Positions 1 through 8,764 of a stretch of 64,000 nt of DNA are shown in pieces. The DNA comes from Trinickia caryophylli. Lineage in GTDB: Bacteria; Pseudomonadota; Gammaproteobacteria; Burkholderiales; Burkholderiaceae. A model generated the notes under the pieces. That model did not search any database. It saw only the letters and a program-made list of their open reading frames with translations, and was not told the DNA's origin. The DNA lies in NCBI RefSeq assembly GCF_034424545.1, contig NZ_CP139971.1, positions 868,001 through 932,000 of the forward strand, in the 5' to 3' direction. The translations under genes and the position numbers were made by a program. Each line of letters begins with the position of its first letter. The first letter of the stretch is position 1.

Positions 1-442
1 GCCACCACGCGCGCACCGAGTGCACGTCGAGCAAGGCCGCCATCGAGCGGCGCACGGACACGGCGGCATTGCGCAGGCTGACCGCCGTCTGGCGCGCGAG
101 CTGAGACACGAGCCCGTTCTCGGAGATGGCCGCGAGCACCGCCGAGGCGCCGCTCGCGGGCGCCGCGGACGAGGCCGCGCTCGCCTGCTCCGGTGGCGCA
201 CTCAGCGCACCCGCCGCGGCAATGGCGCGCAGCGTGTCGGAAATACGCGCGCGCGACTTCGGATCGTTGATGGCGTCGAGCGCGCGCTTCGCCTCATCGG
301 GCGTCAGCGTCACGGGCGAGGGATTGGACGCGCCGGCCGATGCCGCGGTGCCCGATGCCCCAGTGGGCGCGGAGGCGGCGGCAGCGTAGGCCACGACGGT
401 CGACAGGAAAAAGAAAAATACGGCTGCGGTCAGTTTGCGCAT
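1..442 (-). CDS. MscS-like mechanosensitive ion channel, N-terminal part (runs off window)
   Basis: The first 147 codons of a minus-strand gene lie here; the rest is beyond the left edge. The product begins with a hydrophobic signal sequence (MRKLTAAVFFFFLSTVVAYA). An Ala/Ser/Pro-rich stretch follows, then a segment with LTPDEAKRALDAINDPKSRA and a helical part ending in LLDVHSVRAWW. From memory, this arrangement (signal peptide, LTPDEA-type periplasmic helix region, then membrane part) occurs in large YbiO/MscS-type channels of Burkholderiaceae. The channel domain itself is not visible, so the family call is inference. The ATG at 442 is the only start that gives a signal peptide. It is followed, 157 bases away, by the stop of the next minus-strand gene. 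Confidence 0.5.
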   Translation of the reverse strand, partial: MRKLTAAVFFFFLSTVVAYAAAASAPTGASGTAASAGASNPSPVTLTPDEAKRALDAINDPKSRARISDTLRAIAAAGALSAPPEQASAASSAAPASGASAVLAAISENGLVSQLARQTAVSLRNAAVSVRRSMAALLDVHSVRAWW

Positions 443-599
443 AGACGTTCGGAACACGGCACGGAGGCGGCGGCGCCGCACGCCGTTTACTGCGCGCGGC
501 GCCGCCCGGTATTTCGGTACGACCCCGGGTCGCGCCAGCAGTTCAGTGCAGCGCGCAAGGCAGCAAACACTGTGCCACCGCGGTATCGAATAACCGGGG

Positions 600-3500
600 C
601 TACGTGCGCTCGAGCGTGGCCATTTCGCGCACGAGCACGAGCAGCATGGAGAGGCTCGCACCCGCCGTGGCCCGCTGCTCCGCGAGCACGCGGCCGTATC
701 GATCGAGGGCATCGGCGTGCTTTTCCTGCCATAGGGCGACGATCGCCTGCGCATCCGCACGCGGCTCGACCTGCGCGAGCGCGCTCGCCGTCAGCGCCCG
801 CTTGAGCCTCGCATACTCGGCCAGTGCCGAGGCGCGAGCGAGCACGTCCCAATGCGTATGGGCCGGTAGCGCGGCTGCACGCTCCACCACGAAGGCATCG
901 CTCAGCATCGTGCCGAGGCAGAAATAGACGCCCGCGACGAGTTCGAGCGGATGGCCCGCAGTCGCCGCGATGTCGGCGATATCGAGCACTGAGGCGGCGA
1001 TCCGGCCGTGCGCCACGCGCATCGCCAGATCGGCGTCCACCCCGGCCGCCTCGAGTGCCCGGCGCTGCTCCGCCAGCGATTCGCGCTGTGCCTCGGGCAG
1101 CAGCCGGTCCAGCTCCGGCCCGATGCGCGCCGCCGCGTCGCGGCAACGTGCGATCAGCTCCGCCGCGCCGTCTGCATCGCGCGCGGCCGCGTCCGCCTGC
1201 CAATGCCGCAGGAACCAGAGCGCCGAGCGCTCGACGAGCCCTGCCACGTCCACGAGCATGCCAGCCTGCACGTCGTCGGCCACCTTGTTGTCGAGCCCGT
1301 CTACCCGCTGCCAGACATCGTCGATATCGAACACGTCGCGCGCCATGATCGACGCGCGCACGATGTCGGCCGGCTTCGCATCGGTCTCTTCCTGAAGCCG
1401 GTGCACAAACGCACAGCCGACGCGATTCACAAGCGCATTGGCCAGATGCGTCGACAGAATTTCCCGCCGCAGCGGATGGCGTTCGCTCGTCTGGGCAAAG
1501 CGCGCTTGCAGCGCACGCGGGAAATACTCGCGAAACATGTCTGCGACGAGCGGGTCTTCGGGCAGCGCCGAGTCGAGCAACGCGTCATAGAGCCACATCT
1601 TGCTGTAGGCGAGCAACACGGCGCGCTCGGGCGACGTCAAGCCGGTCTTGGCCGATTGACGCTCGGCGATTTCCTCGTCGCCGGGCAGAAATTCGATCGC
1701 GCGATTGAGCCGGCCCGCCCGCTCGAGGGCGCGAATCAGCCGGACTTCGTCGTCCAGCAACTCGGCCGAGTAGCGGCGGGCGATCGACAGCGCCTGCGTT
1801 TGCTGATAGTTGTCGCGCAGCACGAGTTGCCCGACCTCGTCAGTCATCTCCGCGAGCAGCGTGTTGCGCTGCTTTTCGGTCATCTCACCGTCGGCCACTA
1901 CGAGCCCGAGCATGATCTTGATGTTGACCTCGTGATCGGAGCAATCGACGCCGGCCGAATTGTCGATTGCATCCGTATTGATGCGGCCGCCCTTTTGCGC
2001 GAACTCGATCCGGCCCAGCTGCGTGAACCCGAGATTGCCGCCTTCGGCCACCACTTTCGCGCGCAGATCGGCTCCGTTGACGCGCACTGCGTCGTTGGTA
2101 CGATCGCCAACCTGCGCGTTCGTTTCGCGCGCCGATTTCACGTAGGTGCCGATCCCGCCGTTGTATAGCAGGTCCACGGGCGCAAGCAAGATCGCGCGGA
2201 TGAGTTCGTTCGGCGCGAGTGCCACGGCCTCGATGCCCAATACCGCGCGCACCGCCGGCGAAAGCGCAATGGTTTTCGCGCTGCGCGGGAACACCCCGCC
2301 GCCCGTGGAAAGGCGCGATGTGTCGTAATCGGCCCAGCTCGAGCGCTCGAGCGAGAAGAGCCGCGCCCGTTCCTCGAAGCTCGACACCGGATCGGGGTCC
2401 GGGTCCAGAAAAATGTGGCGATGATCGAATGCGGCAATGAGCCGGATATGGCGCGACAAGAGCATGCCGTTGCCGAACACGTCGCCCGACATGTCGCCTA
2501 CGCCCACCACCGTGAAGTCCGTCGTCTGCGTATCGACGCCCATCTCGCGAAAGTGCCGCTTGACGGATTCCCAGGCGCCGCGCGCCGTGATCCCCATCTT
2601 CTTGTGGTCGTAACCCACCGAGCCGCCCGATGCGAAGGCATCGTCGAGCCAGAACCCGTAGTCGCGCGCGATCGCGTTCGCGTAGTCGGAAAACGTCGCA
2701 GTGCCCTTGTCCGCCGCGACGACAAGATAGGGATCGTCGCCATCGTGGCGCACCACGCCGGGCGGCGGCACGATCGCCCCCGCGCGCCGGTTGTCGGTCA
2801 CATCGAGCAGCCCGCGCAGGAACATTTGATAGCAGCGTACGCCTTCGCGCAGCACCGCCTCCCGATCGCCGGCTGGCGGCGGGTTCTTGACGACGAAACC
2901 GCCCTTGGAGCCGACCGGCACGATCACGGCGTTTTTCACCATCTGGGCCTTCATGAGCCCGAGCACCTCCGTGCGGAAATCCTCGCGGCGATCGGACCAG
3001 CGCAGGCCGCCACGCGCGACGCGCCCGCCGCGCAGGTGGACGCCCTCGACGCTCGGCGAGTAGACCCAGATTTCGAACATCGGCTTCGGCTCGGGCAGCC
3101 CCGGCACACGCGCCGGATCGAGCTTGAAGGAAATGTACGGCAGCGGCTTGCCCGCCGCGTCGCGCCGGAAATAGTTCGTCCTGAGCGTGGCCGTCACCAC
3201 GCCGAGGAACTGGCGCAGGATACGGTCTTCGTCGAGATTCGGCACCTGATCGAGGCCGGCCTCGATCTCTTTCTCGAGCATCTCGGTGCGGGCCTCGCGC
3301 GCCGCATCGAGCGAGGGATCGAAACGCGCGAGAAAGAGCTCCACGAGCTTGCGCGCGAGGCCTGCGTTGCCGGTGACGGCGCGCTCGATATAGGCATCGC
3401 TGAACGTGGAACCCACTTGCCGCAGATACTTCGCGTAGGCCCGCAGTATCGACACCTCCCGTGCGCCAAGTTGCGCGCGCAGCACGAGCCGGTTGAAATC

Positions 3501-5462
3501 GTCGTTTTCCGCTTCGCCAGCCCATACGTGCGCAAAAGCGTCCTCGAACAGCGACTTCGCGCGCTCGATGTCGAACTCCACCTCGTCGGTCAGTTCGAGG
3601 CCGAAATCGTGCACCCATGCCGAAGGCGCGCCTTGCGGCTCGATCAGATAGGGGCGCTCCTCGTCCACGCGCACGCCGAGATGCTCGAGCATCGGCAGGC
3701 TGCGCGACAGCGCAATCGATTGGCCCACCCGATAAACCTTGAAGCGGAACTGGCGCGGCGAGGCCTCGATGGGACGATACAGGTTCATCGAGAGCGCATC
3801 GGCGGCGCGCGCCGCCTCGACCAGCTCGATATCGCGCACGGCTGTGCGCGCCGCATAATCCTCGCGGTAGCCGGCCGGAAACGACTCGCCGTATTGCTGC
3901 AGCAGCAAGTTGCCCTGCTCTTCTCCGAAGCGTTCGAGCAGCGCGTCGGCGAGATCGTCCTGCCAGCGCCGTGTCACGTTGACGAGCCGCGCCTCGAGTT
4001 CGCTCGTATCGACTTGCGGCATCACACCCGTCCCCGTCCGCACGACGATGTGAATGCGCGCGAGCGGCGACTCGGACAGGAACGGCGTGAATTCGACGCT
4101 GGTACCGTTGAATGCGCCCGCGAGCAGCTTTGCCATACGCCGCCGCAAGTCGGTGTTGTATTTTTCGCGCGGCACGAACACGAGACAGGAGACAAAGCGC
4201 TCGAAGCGGTCGCGCCGAACGAAAAGCCGCGTGCGCTGATGCTCCTGCAGCCGCAGGATGCCGAGAGCGATATCGTACAGATCGTCCTCGTTGGCCTGAA
4301 AGAGTTCGTCGCGCGGGTACTGCTCCAGCACGGTGACGAGCGACTTGTGCAAGTGGCCCTTGGCCAGAAAGCCGGCGCGCTGCATGATGTTGGCGCACTT
4401 GCGGCGCACGATCGGAATGTCGGCGCTGGAGCCCGTGTAAGCAGTGGACGTGTAAAGGCCGAGGAAGCGGCGTTCGCCCACGATCTTGCCCGTCTCGTCC
4501 ACGAGCTTCAGGCCCACGTAGTCGAGATACCCGGGGCGATGCACGGTGGCGCGCGAATTGGCCTTCGTCAGAAAAATCGGCATCGGCTCTTCGATGATGC
4601 TCGCGGCCGTGGCAGGCAGCGGCGTGACCTGCACGGCATCGGGGGGGCGCAGGTCGTCGCGCAGAATACCGGCGCCGGTGCCCGGGATCGGGCGCAGCCC
4701 GCGCCCTCCGCCGTCGAGATCGACGAGCGCGTAGTCGCGCTGGCCGAGGAACGTGAAATGGTCGGCCACCATCCATTCGAGGAACGCGCGGGCTTCGTTG
4801 CCGTCCGGCCCCAGATCGCGCGCGGACATGCGCTTGATGGTCTGCCGTGCGGTATCGATCATGCGCGGCCAATCTTCGACGGCCGCGCGCACGTCGCCGA
4901 GCACGCGTGAAATGTCGGCGCGCAGTTGCGAGAGGCGGGCCGCGTCGCCGCAACGGTCGATCTCGAAGTGAATGAACGATTCGAGCCGCGAATGACGCAG
5001 CGATTCGTCGTCGGGGCGGCCGGCGACCCCGGGCTCCACACGCTCGATCGCGCCCGTGGTGTCGCGCCAGACCCGAAACACGGGGTGAATGGCGGAGTGC
5101 AGCGTAAATCCGCAGCGATTGACCTCCATCGTGACCGAATCGACAAGAAACGGCATGTCGTCATTGACGATCTCGATGACCGTGTGGTCGGAGTGCCAGC
5201 CGTGCTCGTCCACCACCGGATTGTAGACGCGCAATACATGGCTGCCGGAGACGAATTTCCGGGCCGCCTGCCAATGCGCCATGGCCGCCCCATAGAGGTC
5301 GGCCAGACCGCGGCTTTGCAGATCCTGCGTATCGGCGAGTTCGTAGTAAAAGCGCAGAAAGGACTCGATGGGATCGAACGCGTCCGCGGGCCAGCGGCTC
5401 TTCGCGTATTCGACGACATCGGCCAGCAAATGCGCAACGGCTTCTTCGTTCTTCGCTTGCAT
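600..5462 (-). CDS. gdhB: NAD-specific glutamate dehydrogenase, large (about 180 kDa) class
   Basis: This 1620-residue protein belongs to the large bacterial NAD-GDH class. The class oxidatively deaminates glutamate to 2-oxoglutarate and ammonia in the cytosol, usually for amino-acid catabolism. The length matches the family (about 1600). The long N-terminal regulatory half is followed by the catalytic core, which contains VPVGSKGGFVVKNPPP, GGLRWSDRREDFRTEVLGLM and VVGVGDMSGDVFGNGML, all typical of this class. A longer open frame begins at 5642, but ATG 5462 is preceded by a GGAGG ribosome site and starts MQAKNEEAV, as family members do. The gene is monocistronic, with a 368-base gap upstream to a divergent hydrolase. 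Confidence 0.93.
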   Translation of the reverse strand: MQAKNEEAVAHLLADVVEYAKSRWPADAFDPIESFLRFYYELADTQDLQSRGLADLYGAAMAHWQAARKFVSGSHVLRVYNPVVDEHGWHSDHTVIEIVNDDMPFLVDSVTMEVNRCGFTLHSAIHPVFRVWRDTTGAIERVEPGVAGRPDDESLRHSRLESFIHFEIDRCGDAARLSQLRADISRVLGDVRAAVEDWPRMIDTARQTIKRMSARDLGPDGNEARAFLEWMVADHFTFLGQRDYALVDLDGGGRGLRPIPGTGAGILRDDLRPPDAVQVTPLPATAASIIEEPMPIFLTKANSRATVHRPGYLDYVGLKLVDETGKIVGERRFLGLYTSTAYTGSSADIPIVRRKCANIMQRAGFLAKGHLHKSLVTVLEQYPRDELFQANEDDLYDIALGILRLQEHQRTRLFVRRDRFERFVSCLVFVPREKYNTDLRRRMAKLLAGAFNGTSVEFTPFLSESPLARIHIVVRTGTGVMPQVDTSELEARLVNVTRRWQDDLADALLERFGEEQGNLLLQQYGESFPAGYREDYAARTAVRDIELVEAARAADALSMNLYRPIEASPRQFRFKVYRVGQSIALSRSLPMLEHLGVRVDEERPYLIEPQGAPSAWVHDFGLELTDEVEFDIERAKSLFEDAFAHVWAGEAENDDFNRLVLRAQLGAREVSILRAYAKYLRQVGSTFSDAYIERAVTGNAGLARKLVELFLARFDPSLDAAREARTEMLEKEIEAGLDQVPNLDEDRILRQFLGVVTATLRTNYFRRDAAGKPLPYISFKLDPARVPGLPEPKPMFEIWVYSPSVEGVHLRGGRVARGGLRWSDRREDFRTEVLGLMKAQMVKNAVIVPVGSKGGFVVKNPPPAGDREAVLREGVRCYQMFLRGLLDVTDNRRAGAIVPPPGVVRHDGDDPYLVVAADKGTATFSDYANAIARDYGFWLDDAFASGGSVGYDHKKMGITARGAWESVKRHFREMGVDTQTTDFTVVGVGDMSGDVFGNGMLLSRHIRLIAAFDHRHIFLDPDPDPVSSFEERARLFSLERSSWADYDTSRLSTGGGVFPRSAKTIALSPAVRAVLGIEAVALAPNELIRAILLAPVDLLYNGGIGTYVKSARETNAQVGDRTNDAVRVNGADLRAKVVAEGGNLGFTQLGRIEFAQKGGRINTDAIDNSAGVDCSDHEVNIKIMLGLVVADGEMTEKQRNTLLAEMTDEVGQLVLRDNYQQTQALSIARRYSAELLDDEVRLIRALERAGRLNRAIEFLPGDEEIAERQSAKTGLTSPERAVLLAYSKMWLYDALLDSALPEDPLVADMFREYFPRALQARFAQTSERHPLRREILSTHLANALVNRVGCAFVHRLQEETDAKPADIVRASIMARDVFDIDDVWQRVDGLDNKVADDVQAGMLVDVAGLVERSALWFLRHWQADAAARDADGAAELIARCRDAAARIGPELDRLLPEAQRESLAEQRRALEAAGVDADLAMRVAHGRIAASVLDIADIAATAGHPLELVAGVYFCLGTMLSDAFVVERAAALPAHTHWDVLARASALAEYARLKRALTASALAQVEPRADAQAIVALWQEKHADALDRYGRVLAEQRATAGASLSMLLVLVREMATLERT

Positions 5463-5830
5463 GAGGTCCTCCGCAACGGGGGGCGTTCTGCTGGATTTCG
5501 GCCTGACGGCTGCGCCAACCGCATTATGCGCCGGGCAGTCCGGCGTGTCGCGGACCCTTCCCCCGGGGCGACGCCGGGCCAACCGGCACGCAATCGCCGT
5601 ACCCAACGCCACACCCAACGCCGACGCTCGCGGCCGCCGCATGACCGCGATATGCCGCGCCGGGCAGCCCTCGCCAGCTTGCGCCCACGTATCTCAGAAA
5701 ATTCGCCTGTGCCCACGCGCCGGTCGACAATACGCTCTTTGCCGACGCGTGCATCGGCTCCCCCTTCGGGGTTCCCCCATCGCTTTCGCATGAGCTGCCG
5801 CCGCCCGGTCCGCATCGAAGGAGAAAACCC
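5463..5830. other. Divergent intergenic region between gdh and hydrolase
   Basis: This 368-base stretch lies between two divergent genes and must hold both promoters. I see a small stem with a TTCG loop near 5761-5771 (CCCC-TTCG-GGG) and the hydrolase ribosome site at about 5818. There is no convincing reading frame or repeat, and no clear -35/-10 pair. Confidence 0.4.
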
Positions 5831-6649
5831 ATGCCGTATTTCACATCGGCCGATATCGATCAGTACTACGAAGTGCACGGGCAAGGCCAGCCCGTCGTGC
5901 TCGTTGCCGGCTACACCTGCGACCATACGTTCTGGAGCGACGTTTGCCGCGAGTTGCAGCCGCATCGGCAAGTCGTCGTTTTCGACAACCGCGCGGTGGG
6001 GCTCTCGAAGGACGGCGGCAGGCCGTTTTCCATCGACACGCTGGCCGGCGACACAGCCGCGTTGATTCGCCATCTGGGCCTCACCAAGCCGACCGTCGTC
6101 GGCCAATCGATGGGCGGAGCGATCGTGCAAACGATGCGCGCGCGCTTTGCGTCCTCGTGCGGGCCGAGCGTCATCGTCAACTCGACTCAGTTGTTCAGCC
6201 CGAAGGCGCAGCTGGCGCTGCGCTCGGCGCTTGCCTTGCGCCATGCCGGCGTCGACATCGATTTGATCGTCGACACCGTCCTGCCCTGGGTAGCAGGTAG
6301 CGCGTGGCTGGCCACCCCCGGCAACATCGAGGCATTCAAAACGGCGGTGAAATCGTCGCCGGCGCCGCAGACCGCGAGCGACCAGGCGCGCCAGCTCGCG
6401 GCCATCGAGGCGTTCGACGGACGCTCGCTCGACATTTCGCCCGCGCCGGCGCTCGTCGTCTCCTCGGCCGACGATGCACTGACACCGGTCGGGGAGGGCC
6501 GGCAACTGGCGCAGCGCCTCGGCGCGGCGTTCGTCGAAATCGAAGGGGGCCACGGCAGCGCCCTCGAGCAACCGGCACGTCTTGCCGAGCTGATCCTGAC
6601 ATTCTCCGAACGCTGGCAGGGCGAGCACCAAGGCGCTACGGCAGGCTGA
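5831..6649 (+). CDS. Alpha/beta fold hydrolase
   Basis: This is a 272-residue alpha/beta hydrolase. The nucleophile elbow GQSMGG gives Ser93, VSSADDAL around 210-216 supplies the acidic residue, and GGHGSAL gives His241, so the triad looks complete. The oxyanion region VLVAGYTCDHTFW is also typical. Family members cleave esters, lactones or C-C bonds; the substrate here cannot be told. An AAGGAG ribosome site sits about 9 bases before the ATG. The gene converges on the next hydrolase gene and their 3' ends overlap by 14 bases, so each stop lies inside the other gene. No cofactor or membrane segment is evident. Confidence 0.85.
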   Translation: MPYFTSADIDQYYEVHGQGQPVVLVAGYTCDHTFWSDVCRELQPHRQVVVFDNRAVGLSKDGGRPFSIDTLAGDTAALIRHLGLTKPTVVGQSMGGAIVQTMRARFASSCGPSVIVNSTQLFSPKAQLALRSALALRHAGVDIDLIVDTVLPWVAGSAWLATPGNIEAFKTAVKSSPAPQTASDQARQLAAIEAFDGRSLDISPAPALVVSSADDALTPVGEGRQLAQRLGAAFVEIEGGHGSALEQPARLAELILTFSERWQGEHQGATAG

Positions 6650-7409
6650 CCGGGCGCCGCACCGCACAGGCCCATTCGGCGATGGCGGTCGCGAGCCACC
6701 CGGCATCGTCATGCGGCAGATCGTGCCCGGCCCAGGAATGGATGCGATGCTCGGCATCCCAGGCTCGCGCGATCGCCGTGGAGCAGGCCGAGTCGACGAG
6801 CGCATCCTCGCGCGACGAAACGATCAGCACCGGACACGGCGGGGCCTCCCGCGACGCTCGAAACCGCGCCGCGGCCACCAGTTGCCGCAACGCGTTCGCG
6901 CGGCTGACGGGCGCGCTCCGGTAGATCGCAATCCACTGCGCGAGATCGGTATCGATCTTGTCGCGCCGCTCGCACGTGACGGCGTGAATCGCGGCTTCAG
7001 CCGCGCGGCGCGAGCGCCATCGCGCCGCCGCAAGCAGCAGCGCCGGCCACGCGCCGGGACGCAGCCGCGCGAGCGGCCCGCTGAACGGACGCAGGCTCGT
7101 ATTGATGAGCACGAGCCGCTCGACCTCTCCCGGAAAACGCCGGGCCCAATCGACGGCGACCATGGCGCCGAGCGACAAGGCGACGAAGCGATAAGGCGGC
7201 GCGTATCCGCGAGCCGCCAGATCGCGTCGCACGAACTCGGTCATGCCGCCCACGGCCAACGGTGCCCTTACGGCGGCATGCTCGCCGCAGCCGGGCAGAT
7301 CGACGCTCAGCACCTCGCCCTCGACGCCTGCCTCGCCCATCTGCCGCGGCAGCTCTGCCCAATGCCGCGCTTCGCGCGTCAGGCCGCGCACCAGGACCCA
7401 GGCGCTCAT
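6636..7409 (-). CDS. Alpha/beta fold hydrolase, coupled to M14 peptidase
   Basis: The 257-residue product opens MSAWVLVRGLTREARHW, typical of esterase/BioH-like hydrolases. The nucleophile motif is ALSLGAM (Ser79), a variant of GxSxG with Ala first. SREDALVDSACS probably gives the Asp, and SWAGHDLPHDD the His. The start ATG overlaps the stop of the upstream M14 peptidase gene in an ATGA arrangement, so the two are probably translationally coupled and may act on one substrate. The in-frame extension to 8174 only duplicates the peptidase region in another frame. Substrate unknown. Confidence 0.8.
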   Translation of the reverse strand: MSAWVLVRGLTREARHWAELPRQMGEAGVEGEVLSVDLPGCGEHAAVRAPLAVGGMTEFVRRDLAARGYAPPYRFVALSLGAMVAVDWARRFPGEVERLVLINTSLRPFSGPLARLRPGAWPALLLAAARWRSRRAAEAAIHAVTCERRDKIDTDLAQWIAIYRSAPVSRANALRQLVAAARFRASREAPPCPVLIVSSREDALVDSACSTAIARAWDAEHRIHSWAGHDLPHDDAGWLATAIAEWACAVRRPVSLP

Positions 7410-8446
7410 GGGCGGCGCCTCCTGTACCAATGCTCGATCGCCCGCGTCATCAACTGCTGGCGTCCGGCCCCTTCGGGCAGCCATCGTTGGGCCCCATAAG
7501 CGGCACGCGCGAGGAAGTCGAACAAATCGGCGTGGCGGCGCAGCACACGTTCGGTACGATGCGCCTTGATCGGATTGAAGATCCCTTCCCGCCGCAGGAT
7601 CTGCATCGGATTCTTGCGGATCCAGAGCCACGAACCGAGCTCCAGCGTGAGCGGCAGGAAGATCGCGGGCGGCCGGGCGCGGTCGTATGCGTAGTCCCAC
7701 AGGTCGCCATGCGCCAGATACTGCACGCTTTGCGGCTCGAACAAATAGCCGTGGTGCGGATGAGCGCCTTCGAGCATCGCCTTCAGCGCGAACATCTCGG
7801 GCAGATGTGCGATGTGCCGGGTGCATTTGGCATAGGGAAACCAGATGCTGTCGCGAAAGCCGTAGCCCGAATGACAGTCGAGCGCGAGACTCAACGGGCG
7901 AGAAATCAGTTCCTCCTCCACCACGCGCATGAGCAGCGCCGCCTCGTGCTCCATTGGGGCGCCATGCCGGCCGCGGTACCAGGGCAGCCAGGGGCCCAGG
8001 CGTTGCCCGCCCGCGAGAAACGGCACGCGCCCCTCGGCACTGTGCGGTGCGTTGCGCATCAGGTCGACCCCATTGGGATTGGAGCGCCGCATCGCCCACA
8101 TGCCGCCGGGATTGACGATCGGCATGAACACGAGGCGAACCGATTGCAACTGCTCGTACAACAACTCGTCCCATTCGAGCCGGCGCAGCAGCACGCGCAT
8201 GTAATCGAGCAGCAGTTGCGTACCGATCCGCTCGAGCCCATGGATTCCCGCGAAAAATCCGATGGCCGGCGCGCGCGGGTCGGTCGATCCCATCGTCGCG
8301 ACGTGAACGGCGAACCGGCGGCCCTCCGCCTCCACTTCCCCGGCGATGCCGACTGCCATGTGCCCGCTGCCGGCGTCCAGAATGGCACGCAGCGCGTCAT
8401 ATTCCGCGAACGTCGTCTCGGGCAAGGAGGTAAGAATGGCCGTCAT
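7406..8446 (-). CDS. M14 family zinc carboxypeptidase-like protein
   Basis: This is a 346-residue metallopeptidase of the M14 (carboxypeptidase A-like) group. Zinc ligands appear as HGLE (His69, Glu72) and DCHSG (His192). The substrate-binding segment reads NPGGMWAMRRSNPNGVDL, and LTLELGSW near residue 290 is the likely catalytic Glu region. No signal peptide is visible, so it is probably cytosolic. The family includes peptidases and deacylases that remove terminal residues from peptides or conjugates. The ATG at 8446 gives the conserved start MTAILTSLPETTF; no strong ribosome site precedes it. It is coupled to the downstream hydrolase by an ATGA overlap. Confidence 0.8.
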   Translation of the reverse strand: MTAILTSLPETTFAEYDALRAILDAGSGHMAVGIAGEVEAEGRRFAVHVATMGSTDPRAPAIGFFAGIHGLERIGTQLLLDYMRVLLRRLEWDELLYEQLQSVRLVFMPIVNPGGMWAMRRSNPNGVDLMRNAPHSAEGRVPFLAGGQRLGPWLPWYRGRHGAPMEHEAALLMRVVEEELISRPLSLALDCHSGYGFRDSIWFPYAKCTRHIAHLPEMFALKAMLEGAHPHHGYLFEPQSVQYLAHGDLWDYAYDRARPPAIFLPLTLELGSWLWIRKNPMQILRREGIFNPIKAHRTERVLRRHADLFDFLARAAYGAQRWLPEGAGRQQLMTRAIEHWYRRRRP

Positions 8447-8764
8447 CGCATGAGCGCCGCGCGTCGGACTGACAGGTGCGGGCGCACCGCACCTCGATGC
8501 AATCAATATAGGTTGTCCGCGCGGCCATAGCGGTTCGTAGCCGAGGCATTTTTCGACGTCACGACGAAGGCGCCCGCACCGCGGCCGGCGATCCGTCCGA
8601 AGTAAGCCGCAGCCAGGGCTTGCGCCCACCAATTGGCTCCCTCGTTTTTTTGAAAATGGCTCTGATCGAAAGAGCCAAAGCTGGCTATAGTCCCCGTGAC
8701 AGGCAACGCCGCGCAGGCTTGCCGCCGATTGCGACCGAGCAAACGCCAACGCGAGGAGAATACC
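8447..8764. promoter_or_regulatory. Divergent promoter region upstream of gabT
   Basis: This 318-base region separates the M14 gene from gabT. It contains a perfect inverted repeat TGGCTCT at 8657-8663 and AGAGCCA at 8671-8677 with a 7-base spacer. This is followed by a likely -10 element TATAGT at 8686-8691. The palindrome sits where a -35 box and an activator or repressor would bind, so I infer an operator controlling gabTD, perhaps by a GabR/MocR-type or other regulator. No such regulator is encoded next to it. Confidence 0.45.

Noticed and set aside
1885..4953. Very long open frames antisense to or out of frame with glutamate dehydrogenase (for example 2415-4910)
   Set aside because: They overlap a full-length well-conserved enzyme. 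Their Arg/Ala/His-rich composition is the usual by-product of high-GC coding DNA.
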